Below are positions 46,032 through 53,843 of a DNA stretch of 64,000 nucleotides, piece after piece. The stretch is from Occallatibacter savannae (GTDB lineage Bacteria > Acidobacteriota > Terriglobia > Terriglobales > Acidobacteriaceae), in assembly GCF_003131205.1 (NCBI RefSeq), contig NZ_QFFY01000002.1, forward strand, positions 519,016-583,015, in the 5' to 3' direction. The position numbers and the translations under genes were made by a program. The notes beneath the pieces were generated by a model. That model worked only from the letters and a program-made list of their open reading frames with translations, was not told where the DNA came from and did no database searches. Position 1 is the first letter of the stretch; every line of letters begins with the position of its first letter.

Positions 46032-46107
46032 GTCCCGCTTACCCGCACAGTTCTCTTCCGTATGACACGGGTGACCTCGGATACTATCCCCGGCCTCGCT
46101 CTCGTGC

Positions 46108-46113
46108 TACATT
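46108..46113 (+). promoter_or_regulatory. extended -10 of the second small peptide gene
   Basis: CGTGCTACATTC repeats the sequence in front of the first peptide gene. TACATT is again six bases before the ATG at 46120. Confidence 0.55.
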
Positions 46114-46119
46114 CCAGCC

Positions 46120-46302
46120 ATGAAGAAAATTGCAGTTGCCGTGCTGATGGCCGTGGTGTGTTCTGCCCCGGCGTTTGCCCGGCACAAGAAGCCGCATAAA
46201 GACCCGCGGGTCATCGATCATCCGAAGGCCGTCCACGAGAAGAACCCGCATCTTAAAGAGATCCAGAAGCACAAGATGCCGAAGCACAACACGGCGAAGT
46301 AA
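46120..46302 (+). CDS. small secreted His/Lys-rich peptide
   Basis: The product is 60 residues. A Sec signal peptide (MKKIAVAVLMAVVCSAPAFA) is followed by a 40-residue mature part with seven His and ten Lys (RHKKPHKDPRVIDHPKAVHE...). It is strongly cationic with spaced histidines and probably binds metals or a polyanion such as LPS or nucleic acid. It is a diverged duplicate of the preceding micro-gene in signal peptide and promoter. The YfiT-like gene follows after 20 bases and may share the transcript. Confidence 0.75.
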   Translation: MKKIAVAVLMAVVCSAPAFARHKKPHKDPRVIDHPKAVHEKNPHLKEIQKHKMPKHNTAK

Positions 46303-46322
46303 AATCGCGCGACCGGAAGACG

Positions 46323-46853
46323 ATGCCAGAGCTGGACGATCTCCGTTATCCCATTGGCCGTTTCACGCCGCCCGCCTCTTCTGAGCCGGCAGCGCGGGCC
46401 GAGCAGATCTCAGTTCTGCGCCTGCTACCTGGAAACGTCCAGACCGCAGTGAGCGGACTCAGCCACACGCAACTGGACACACCCTATCGCGAGGGCGGAT
46501 GGACGGTGCGGCAGCTGGTTCATCACATCGCCGACAGCCATGCCAACGCGTATGTGCGGACCAAGCTCGCGTTGACCGAGGACTGGCCGACGATCAAACC
46601 CTACGATGAGGCCGCCTGGGCAAAGCTGGTCGACAGTGCGCTACCCATCGATGGCTCTATAGCGATGATCTCGGCAATGCACGAGCGCTGGGTGGCAATC
46701 CTGGAGTGGCTGACCGAGGCTGATTTCAAGCGCGGCTACAATCATCCGGAACTTGGCCGGCAGGAACTCGGCAACGTGATTGCTTTGTATTCATGGCATT
46801 CGCGTCACCATACGGCGCACATCACGAATCTGCGCAAAAGGATGTCCTGGTAG
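46323..46853 (+). CDS. YfiT/BstA-like DinB-family metal-dependent protein
   Basis: The product is 176 residues of the DinB fold, closest in pattern to YfiT/bacillithiol S-transferase: LRYPIGRFTPP at the N-terminus, WTVRQLVHHIADSHANAYVR and YSWHSRHHTAHITNLR near the end. The His residues in HHIADSH and WHSRHHTAH form the metal triad. Acidobacteria are not proven bacillithiol users, so the thiol substrate is uncertain. The next gene begins six bases after its stop. Confidence 0.9.
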   Translation: MPELDDLRYPIGRFTPPASSEPAARAEQISVLRLLPGNVQTAVSGLSHTQLDTPYREGGWTVRQLVHHIADSHANAYVRTKLALTEDWPTIKPYDEAAWAKLVDSALPIDGSIAMISAMHERWVAILEWLTEADFKRGYNHPELGRQELGNVIALYSWHSRHHTAHITNLRKRMSW

Positions 46854-46858
46854 CCGAA

Positions 46859-48451
46859 GTGTCCTCGGGCCTTGAAACTCCGTCCGCCGCGAAACTCGCA
46901 GAAACTCTCGAAAACTACCTGGCCTCACATCCTGCTGCCGCCCTGCTTGAAGACGGTCGCGTTCTGTTTGACATGCGATTGGCCCGCTACTCGATTTCGG
47001 AGTCGCACGGGCGCTGCCTCCTGCAACTCTGGAGCGAAGAACGCAACCTGGTGCGGACGGTTCTGGAGATTCAACAGCGGGCGCATTCTCTGCGAGTGAT
47101 GACACGCCGAATGGGAGCGCCAAAGCCCCAGGCGCTCGAACTGGTTGCTACGAGCGACCGCCGGACACCGACAGCGAGGGACTCAGCGCGACGGAACTAT
47201 CAGCGTCTGCTGGAACGGGTTCTGACGCGTGCGTTTCTGGGCGCAAAGGTGGATGGATTCCGCTCAGCAATGGATCTGGAACACAGCTTTGGACCGGCGT
47301 ACGTGCGGGGAAGACTGCTTCGTGGAACGGCTGCAGATGCGGTGATCGGCATCGGCGGCGCAGAGTCCTCAACTGCGATCGACGGCATTCTCACTCTGGG
47401 GGTCCTCTGGCTCGATTACTGCCGGCAGAAGGCGGACGGACGACGGCACTTTGGAGGATTGAAGGTGATTGTGCCGGCGGGCGCATGGCGTACCACCGCC
47501 GAGCGAATGGCGTGGCTGAATAGTTCCGCTGCCTTCGAGCTCTTCGCCCTTGATGAACGCACGGAGGAGCTTGAAGCGATCGACTTCCGCGACTGCGGCA
47601 ACCAGACGGCTCGCCTAATTCATGCATTTTCTGGTGAATCAGCTCTGGAGCGCTGCGGTGCGGGGCTGGGCAAGGTGATGGCCTTCTTGCCGGATGGATC
47701 CCAGCATCGGGTCGAGCTACGCCCCCGCTCGGCAAGTGAGGTGGGGCTGCTGCTGCACGGTCTGGAGTTTGCGCGCGTTCGGAACGGACCATCGGCTCAT
47801 TCATTCACACATCAGGAGGAGATCACGTTCGGAGCCGGCGCAAATGAGACTCCTCTGACACCCGAAACCGAAGATACGTGTCGCGCGCTGTGCGAGAGGC
47901 TCTTCGCGAGCCGCCATCCCGGAGGCACTCATGCGGATCCGCTGTTCAGAATGCAGCCGGAGCGCTGGCTCGAATCGGAGTTCCGCAGGAGTCTGGGTGA
48001 ACTGCTGCCGATCTTGCGGGGTGAGTCGGTCTACTCGCAGGTGCCTGCGCTCTCGTGCGGCGACCGTGGCATGCTTGACCTCCTTGCGGCCGATCGGAAC
48101 GGGCGGCTCTGCGTCATCGAACTGAAGGCCGATGAGGACCTGCAGCTTCCCATGCAGGCGCTCGACTACTGGATCCGGGTGCGCGCGCTCAACGCAGACC
48201 GGCAGCGCACGCCCATGAGCGACCGTCTTCTATCGGCGTTTGAACGCGAGGGCTACTTTCAAGGGATGGAGTTGTCAGACCAGCCCCCGCGGCTCATCCT
48301 GGTAGCGCCGGCGTTGCGAATTCACCCTGCGAACCTGCCTGTGCTTCGGTATCTCTCGCCTGAGGTCGATTGGGAGCTCATCGCGCTTGGCGAGCACTGG
48401 CGAGACGAGTTGAAGATTGTCTTCCGAAAGCGATCGGCGGATTCGAGATAA
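46859..48451 (+). CDS. large unknown protein with PD-(D/E)xK nuclease-like C-terminal region
   Basis: The product is 530 residues from GTG 46859 (six bases after the upstream stop); an ATG at 46793 would overlap the previous gene by 61 bases. The N-terminal 350 residues are unfamiliar. The C-terminal part has LSCGDRGMLDLLAADRNG followed by LCVIELKADEDLQLPMQALD, which fits the D-x(n)-ExK core of PD-(D/E)xK nucleases, as in NucS-type or DUF91 proteins. Earlier ERWLESEFRRSL may supply the first acidic residue. The nuclease role is inferred and the substrate unknown. Confidence 0.8.
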   Translation: MSSGLETPSAAKLAETLENYLASHPAAALLEDGRVLFDMRLARYSISESHGRCLLQLWSEERNLVRTVLEIQQRAHSLRVMTRRMGAPKPQALELVATSDRRTPTARDSARRNYQRLLERVLTRAFLGAKVDGFRSAMDLEHSFGPAYVRGRLLRGTAADAVIGIGGAESSTAIDGILTLGVLWLDYCRQKADGRRHFGGLKVIVPAGAWRTTAERMAWLNSSAAFELFALDERTEELEAIDFRDCGNQTARLIHAFSGESALERCGAGLGKVMAFLPDGSQHRVELRPRSASEVGLLLHGLEFARVRNGPSAHSFTHQEEITFGAGANETPLTPETEDTCRALCERLFASRHPGGTHADPLFRMQPERWLESEFRRSLGELLPILRGESVYSQVPALSCGDRGMLDLLAADRNGRLCVIELKADEDLQLPMQALDYWIRVRALNADRQRTPMSDRLLSAFEREGYFQGMELSDQPPRLILVAPALRIHPANLPVLRYLSPEVDWELIALGEHWRDELKIVFRKRSADSR

Positions 48452-48461
48452 AGTCTCGGCG

Positions 48462-49535
48462 CTACTTCGTCGTAGAACTTGTGCTGGCCGCGCAGGCGCA
48501 CTCTTCGAGATCGGAGAGCAGCGCATCAATGCGCTTCAGGTCAGAGTCCCACGCAAACATGATGCGGGCCGCGCCGCCGATGAACGTATAGAACCTCCAG
48601 CCGCGTGAACGGAGAGCGTTGAGAATATCCTCCGGCGCGTTCAGGAACACGGAATTGGCGTCGACCTTGGAAACAACTTCAAGGTTGCCGATGCAGCCCA
48701 CGCGGTCTGCAAAGTAGCGAGCACACCCGTTTGCGTGTTCCGCATTCTTCAACCAGGCGCCGCTTTCGAGCATGCCGACCCAGGGCGCAGCGAGGAAGCG
48801 CATCTTCGACGCAAGCTGCCCGGCCTGCTTGCAGCGGTAATCGAAGTCGACGGCGAGCTTCCTGTCAAAGAAGATGACCGCTTCGCCGATGGCCATGCCG
48901 TTCTTTGTACCGCCGAAGCAGAGAACGTCGACGCCGCTCTTCCATGTCAGCTCGGCCGGAGAGCAACCAAGGCTTGCGCAGGCATTCGCAAACCGCGCGC
49001 CGTCCATGTGGAGCGAAAGGTCGTGCTCTTTGCAGGCAGCGGAGATCGCTTGGAGTTCTTCAAGCGAGTACACGCGGCCGGTTTCCGTCGGCTGCGTGAC
49101 GGTGACGACGCGCGGCTTTGGATAGTGAATGTCCTGGCGCCTGGTGGCCAGTTCACGGATGGCTGTCGGCGTGAGCTTCCCGTCGACTGCCGGGGCTACC
49201 AGCAACTTGGAGCCATTGGAGAAGAACTCGGGCGCGCCGCACTCGTCGGTTTCAACGTGCGAGGCGTCGCAGCAGATGACTCCGTGATAGGACTGGCAGA
49301 GTGACGCCAGGGCGAGGGAGTTTGCGGCTGTGCCGTTGAACACGAAAAAGACTTCGCAGTCGGTTTCGAATAGGTCGCGAAACTCGTTGGCCGCGCGGGT
49401 GGTCCAGACATCGTCCCCGTAGGCGGTTGCGTGTCCCTGGTTAGCGGCGTTCATGGCAGCCCATGCTTCAGGGCAGATGCCCGCATAATTGTCGCTGGCG
49501 AATTGTTGAGCAAAATCGTTGGTTTCTCGCGTCAT
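48462..49535 (-). CDS. ltaE: low-specificity L-threonine aldolase
   Basis: This PLP-dependent fold-type I enzyme cleaves threonine or allo-threonine to glycine and acetaldehyde. The product is 357 residues. The PLP Lys is Lys211 in CFGGTKNG, the ring-stacking His region is DASHVETDECGAPE, and the Asp region is LHMDGARFANA. It lacks the TDG-type metal motif, as normal for this family. It converges on the nuclease-like gene, 10 bases apart. Confidence 0.95.
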   Translation of the reverse strand: MTRETNDFAQQFASDNYAGICPEAWAAMNAANQGHATAYGDDVWTTRAANEFRDLFETDCEVFFVFNGTAANSLALASLCQSYHGVICCDASHVETDECGAPEFFSNGSKLLVAPAVDGKLTPTAIRELATRRQDIHYPKPRVVTVTQPTETGRVYSLEELQAISAACKEHDLSLHMDGARFANACASLGCSPAELTWKSGVDVLCFGGTKNGMAIGEAVIFFDRKLAVDFDYRCKQAGQLASKMRFLAAPWVGMLESGAWLKNAEHANGCARYFADRVGCIGNLEVVSKVDANSVFLNAPEDILNALRSRGWRFYTFIGGAARIMFAWDSDLKRIDALLSDLEECACAASTSSTTK

Positions 49536-49700
49536 TTTCTTCTTCCATGATAGGAGTCCAGAGATCGCGAGGTCTCACAGTGAGGTTGGTCACGCAGGGC
49601 GTGGATTGGACAGAACTGACCTAATTTTGGTGCATCCTGGGTTTCTTACCTCAGTACCGTGATTTCCGCAAAAAATTGCCGTTCACACGAACATCATGGA

Positions 49701-49714
49701 GTGATATAAATCAC
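49701..49714. promoter_or_regulatory. CRP/FNR-family binding site
   Basis: GTGATATAAATCAC fits both GTGA-N6-TCAC (CRP) and TGAT-N4-ATCA (FNR). Its centre is about 41-42 bases before the start point implied by the CATACT -10, the position of a class II activator site. It is 122 bases upstream of the small gene at 49823 and about 170 bases upstream of ltaE on the other strand. Confidence 0.6.
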
Positions 49715-49777
49715 ATAATTCCAGAACAGATAGCGGCATACTCATTTCATCCGCTAACAAGCAATAGGTATTCAGGT

Positions 49778-49818
49778 CCTGAAGGGGTCAAGTAAGAAGC
49801 CCTCAGGCGGGAGTTTTT
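49778..49818 (+). terminator. hairpin with T run in the leader of the small gene (attenuator-like)
   Basis: CCTGAAGGGG (from 49778) pairs with CCCTCAGG (to 49807), and TTTTT follows at 49814-49818. The likely ribosome-binding site of the next gene (CGGGAG) lies between the stem and the T run. It could therefore act either as a terminator or as a translational control element. Confidence 0.5.
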
Positions 49819-49822
49819 CGCC

Positions 49823-50101
49823 GTGCCCACCCAGCCCGTCTTTGAATTTCGGCCCGCTATTGCAAGACCCCCCCGTGTAGCTCCCAGGCCGGCGCCTGCC
49901 ACAGGCAATGTGATATCCATCTGTGATTCACCGGCGTTTTCCCGCGCGTTTGAACCAGAAGCTGAAGAACCGATTCGTGATGGCTTGGGATGTGCCCGGG
50001 CAATCCGTGCCGCTTTCGTACTGGAAGGGAGCCTGGGGGCGGCCCTCTATGCCCTCTGGCATTTCCGGCACGTCTTCAACGCGATCCACCTGATGCGCTA
50101 G
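49823..50101 (+). CDS. small protein with possible membrane helix
   Basis: The product is 92 residues (GTG start, CGGGAG nine bases upstream). The N-terminal half is Pro/Ala-rich and probably disordered. The C-terminal AAFVLEGSLGAALYALWHF is a likely membrane or amphipathic helix, followed by a basic RHVFNAIHLMR. Small acidobacterial proteins with this layout are common but uncharacterised. The upstream CRP/FNR site and hairpin suggest regulated expression. Confidence 0.5.
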   Translation: MPTQPVFEFRPAIARPPRVAPRPAPATGNVISICDSPAFSRAFEPEAEEPIRDGLGCARAIRAAFVLEGSLGAALYALWHFRHVFNAIHLMR

Positions 50102-50149
50102 AAACAAACAAGTTCGCACCCGCAGAGTGCAGGCCAAGGCCGCTGGAGA

Positions 50150-52339
50150 TTACTTCTTCAGCGGCCTTCGTGCGAAGTAGTAAAGCGAGTAGGCGAGCAG
50201 CCCGAAGGCGATCACGGAGACCAATGTGTGATCGAGGATTGTTCCTCGCGGGAAATTCAGGATGTCGCGGTTCTCCATGTAAGTAGCTTCAACGGCCTTT
50301 AGGGCGACGCCGATGAGCCCGGCGATGCCGCCCGCAGCGATCAGGCCAGAGGCGAACAGGGAGCCGGAGGAGATGTCGCTCTCGGCTTCGGCTTCGCCTG
50401 CTTTTGCCGCAGCGCGGTCGACAAGCCAGCGGACCACGCCGCCGACAAAGATTGGCAGCGTTGTGCCGATGGGAAGATAAGCTCCAACGGCGAAGGTGAG
50501 CGAGCGGATCCCGAGCAGTTCGACGGCGATGACCAGCGAAACACCAACCAGAACGAGTCCCCAGGGCAGCTTGCGGCTGAGGATGCCGTTGATCACCGTG
50601 GCCATGAGCCGGGCCTGCGGCGCCGGGGCGCTGGCGCTGCCGATTCCCTGAATCCAATGGACTTCGATTTTGCCGGTCTGAGGCGAGTAGAGGTATTTGC
50701 CGTCCTGAAGCTCGGTTGAGCCGATCGCGTTCAGAAGGACGTATTCAGAGGCTTGGTGGGTTGAGGTCGTTTTGTCTGACTGGACGACGCGGATCTCGGC
50801 GGGCAGATGCTTCTTGTCCTGTTCGACGGAGACACCCGGATGAGCGGCGTTGATGTCCCACGGCTGTGCCGCGGCCTGAAACTCCTGCAGCCCTGTGTTC
50901 ATCAGGTTCAGAGTTGATCCGATGACGATGGTGGATACGACCACACCGATCATCAGTGCGATCTGCTGGAGACGCGGAGTTGATCCGACGATATAGCCGG
51001 TCTTCAAATCCTGCGAGGTATCGCCCGAGTTGGAGGCGGCGATGCAGACCACGCCGCCGATGGTGATGGCGAGAGCGCCATAGGCCGGCGCCGTCCAACC
51101 GCGAACGAGGAAGACCGCCGCCGTAGCCATGAGCGTGGCGATGGTCATGCCCGAAACGGGGCTCGCCGAAGAGCCGACCAGGCCAACGATGCGGGAGCTG
51201 ACGGTCACGAAAAGGAAACCGAAGACGACCACAAGGAGCGAGGCGGCCAGATTTGCTCCCCAACCGACGAAGGCTCCGGGCACCGGCTTGAACTCGAGGA
51301 AGATGAACATGCATGCCACGATCAGCAGCGAGCCGATGATGACGACGCTCATGGAGAGATCGTTTTCGGTGCGGATTGGCTTTTGAGCTTTCTCCGCATC
51401 GGCGCCGGCGCGCATGGAGGTCAGCCCTGCGGTGAGCGCGCTCCAGATGGTTGGGATGGTTTTCAGCAGAGTGATGAGCCCTGCGGCGGCGACCGCTCCG
51501 GCTCCCATTGGCTTGATGTAGCTGGCCCAGAGGTCGCTTGGACCCATCTGCGCGATCGGGGTCTGTCCGGGATAGACAGGCAGCGGCAGAGCCTTGCCGA
51601 AGAAGTAGATGAGCGGCATGACGACGAGCCAGGAGAAGACGCCTCCAGCGAAGATAACGCCGGCCACGCGGGTGCCGATGATGTAGCCCACCCCGAGGTA
51701 TTCCGAGGTCGCGTCGGCGTTGATAGCTGAGCCCTTGAGGATGTGCTGTGGGCCGTAGTCGGGCTCGTATCCAGGAGAGCCGGGCCAGGCGCGGAAGAGA
51801 TTGGCGTTTTGGAAGAACGTGTAGATGCCGCCGAGCCCGAGTCCAAGAAAGACACGGCTGGCCAGCGATCCGCCTTTTTCACCGGCAATCAGAACGTCGG
51901 CGCAGGCTGTGCCTTCGGGGTAGGGAAGCGCGCCGTGCTCTTTGACGATAAGCTGGCGGCGAAGCGGAATCATGAACAGAACGCCGAGCCATCCGCCGAT
52001 CAGCGCGAGCATGAAGATGCGCGAGTATTCGAGATCGAAGCCGAGAAAGACGAGAGCCGGCAGGGTGAAGATGACGCCGGAGGCGATGGACTGGCCCGCG
52101 TTGCCCGTTGTCTGGACGATGTTGTTCTCGAGGATGGAGGCTCGACCGAATGCGCGGAGAATGCTGATCGACAACACCGAGATCGGAATCGATGCGGCAA
52201 CCGTGAGCCCGGCGCGCAAGCCGACGTAAACAGTGACCGCGCCAAAGATGATGCCGAAGATCGAGCCAAGGAACAGAGCGCGGAACGTGAACTCCGGCGG
52301 ATGTTGATCGGGCGGAATGAACGATTGAAATTCGGCCAC
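50150..52339 (-). CDS. OPT family oligopeptide transporter
   Basis: The product is 729 residues from GTG 52339 (GGGGAGG five bases upstream). It has about 16 membrane helices. Family segments are EFTFRALFLGSIFGIIFGAV, ISVLSISILRAFG, IVQTTGNAGQSIASGVIFT and YPEGTACADVLIAGE. OPT members import peptides or metal chelates by proton symport. A soluble insert of about 100 residues between helices (PWDINAAHPGVSVEQ...) is present in the C-terminal half. The frame stays open to 53497, but that extension is antisense to the MFS gene and not real. Confidence 0.93.
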   Translation of the reverse strand: MAEFQSFIPPDQHPPEFTFRALFLGSIFGIIFGAVTVYVGLRAGLTVAASIPISVLSISILRAFGRASILENNIVQTTGNAGQSIASGVIFTLPALVFLGFDLEYSRIFMLALIGGWLGVLFMIPLRRQLIVKEHGALPYPEGTACADVLIAGEKGGSLASRVFLGLGLGGIYTFFQNANLFRAWPGSPGYEPDYGPQHILKGSAINADATSEYLGVGYIIGTRVAGVIFAGGVFSWLVVMPLIYFFGKALPLPVYPGQTPIAQMGPSDLWASYIKPMGAGAVAAAGLITLLKTIPTIWSALTAGLTSMRAGADAEKAQKPIRTENDLSMSVVIIGSLLIVACMFIFLEFKPVPGAFVGWGANLAASLLVVVFGFLFVTVSSRIVGLVGSSASPVSGMTIATLMATAAVFLVRGWTAPAYGALAITIGGVVCIAASNSGDTSQDLKTGYIVGSTPRLQQIALMIGVVVSTIVIGSTLNLMNTGLQEFQAAAQPWDINAAHPGVSVEQDKKHLPAEIRVVQSDKTTSTHQASEYVLLNAIGSTELQDGKYLYSPQTGKIEVHWIQGIGSASAPAPQARLMATVINGILSRKLPWGLVLVGVSLVIAVELLGIRSLTFAVGAYLPIGTTLPIFVGGVVRWLVDRAAAKAGEAEAESDISSGSLFASGLIAAGGIAGLIGVALKAVEATYMENRDILNFPRGTILDHTLVSVIAFGLLAYSLYYFARRPLKK

Positions 52340-52528
52340 AAGAGCCTCCCCTGCCAGCAAACAGAATGCCTGATGAAACCTGAAGGACGAGTTTACGTCA
52401 TGCGCCTGAGGTTGCGACATCACACGCATCACGGTATGGCAATAGACTTTAGAGCGCTCTGCGTGATTTCTTTGTATGGGTCGTGTTCTCCCGACTGGCT
52501 CAGCTCTCCCCGAACGGAGCGCCACTGA

Positions 52529-53839
52529 ATGAGCAAGATCCCGATACGCGCGGTGCTGGTCTGCTGGCTCTTCCTGCTGAGCGCAATTGCATTTCTCGAC
52601 CGCACCAACCTGACCGTTGCCGGGCTGCAGATCAGCCACGAATACCTTCTCGACAACGTCCGTTTCGGCTGGTTGCTGAGCGCGTTCCTTGTCGGCTATG
52701 CGGCTTCGCAAGTGATGGCAGGGTGGATCGCAGTGCGGCTGGGCCCGCGGAGGGCGCTGACTCTTGGGGTCGTCTGGTGGGGCGTATTTACGCTGGCGAC
52801 GGCTGCCGTCCCCCCGGGCATTCGCGGCGCGCTCTGGATTCTTATCGGGATCCGTTTCGCGCTGGGCCTCGGTGAAGCGATCATCTATCCCACTTCGAAC
52901 CAGTTCGTGGCGCGATGGATCCCGGTGAGCGAACGCGGCCGCGTGAACGGCGTCATCTTTGCCGGTGTTGGCGCGGGGTCGATGCTTACACCGCCGATAC
53001 TCACGGGGATCATCCTTGCCTATGGCTGGCGTGCCGGGTTCTGGTTCAGTGCGGCGGTCGGTATCGTGGCGGGGATTGTCTGGTACGTAATCGCGCGCGA
53101 CTCTCCCGGCCAGCATGGATGGGTCTCTCGCCAGGAACTCGCGACGATTCAGGCAGGAATTCTCGCCGACGATTCGCCGAGACCTCCCATCCCGTGGGCG
53201 GCGATTGTGCGCAGCCGGTCGATGATCCTGTTGACCTTCGCCTGCTTCTGCTTCGGATATATCGCATGGATCTTTCTGGGCTGGTTCTTCCTGTACATGG
53301 CGCAGGCGCGGCACCTGAATATGAAGGCGAGCGCGCTCTACTCGATGATTCCGTTTGCGGCGATGACGACGTTTTGCCTGATCGGCGGCGTTGTCTGCGA
53401 CTGGCTCGCCAAACAATACGGCCTTCGGATAGGACGGGTAGCTCCGGCGTTTGTGGGTCTTCTCCTTTGCGGGGGACTGCTCATCGCCGGGTCGCATGCA
53501 GTGAGCGCGACCGCTGCCGCGATGACCCTGGCGGCCGGGGCGGGCGGGCTGTACATCTCGCAGAGCTCGTACTGGTCCGTCACTGCAGATATCGCCGGGC
53601 GGAATGCTGGTGTGGTGTCGTCGATCATGAACACCGGGGCCCAGGTGGGAGGAGCGGTGACGACGACGCTGACTCCCTGGCTGGCAGAGAGATTTGGCTG
53701 GTGGGCAGGATTTCTGGCCGCGGCGCTGCTGGCGTTTGCAGGCGCGTTCGCGTGGCTTGGAGTCAATCCTGAGATCCAGCTCTCAGCTTCCCCGAAAATT
53801 CCGGAGGGCGCAGTAGACCGGGTTTCAAACGCCCAGTAG
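52529..53839 (+). CDS. MFS transporter, anion:cation symporter (hexuronate/phthalate-type) family
   Basis: The product is 436 residues with 12 membrane helices. The N-terminal ISAIAFLDRTNLTVAGLQI-type segment and RFALGLGEAIIYPTSNQFVA with GRVNGVIFAGVGAGSMLTPP are typical of GudP/ExuT-like sugar-acid permeases of the ACS family. The substrate cannot be read from sequence. It is divergent from the OPT gene and converges on the acyltransferase-like gene, four bases apart. Confidence 0.92.
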   Translation: MSKIPIRAVLVCWLFLLSAIAFLDRTNLTVAGLQISHEYLLDNVRFGWLLSAFLVGYAASQVMAGWIAVRLGPRRALTLGVVWWGVFTLATAAVPPGIRGALWILIGIRFALGLGEAIIYPTSNQFVARWIPVSERGRVNGVIFAGVGAGSMLTPPILTGIILAYGWRAGFWFSAAVGIVAGIVWYVIARDSPGQHGWVSRQELATIQAGILADDSPRPPIPWAAIVRSRSMILLTFACFCFGYIAWIFLGWFFLYMAQARHLNMKASALYSMIPFAAMTTFCLIGGVVCDWLAKQYGLRIGRVAPAFVGLLLCGGLLIAGSHAVSATAAAMTLAAGAGGLYISQSSYWSVTADIAGRNAGVVSSIMNTGAQVGGAVTTTLTPWLAERFGWWAGFLAAALLAFAGAFAWLGVNPEIQLSASPKIPEGAVDRVSNAQ

Positions 53840-53843
53840 AAGG

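Larger units (their letters stand above)
49536..49822. other. AT-rich regulatory gap upstream of a small gene
   Basis: These 287 bases are clearly less GC-rich than their surroundings. They hold a CRP/FNR-type palindrome, a possible -10 (CATACT, 49737-49742) and a hairpin, listed separately. I see no other gene here. Confidence 0.6.

Noticed and set aside
50150..53497. Open frame of 1115 codons on the minus strand, apparently a giant protein.
   Set aside because: Only 50150-52339 is the OPT transporter, with a good ribosome-binding site at its GTG. The rest is antisense to the MFS gene and has charged, low-complexity shadow composition.
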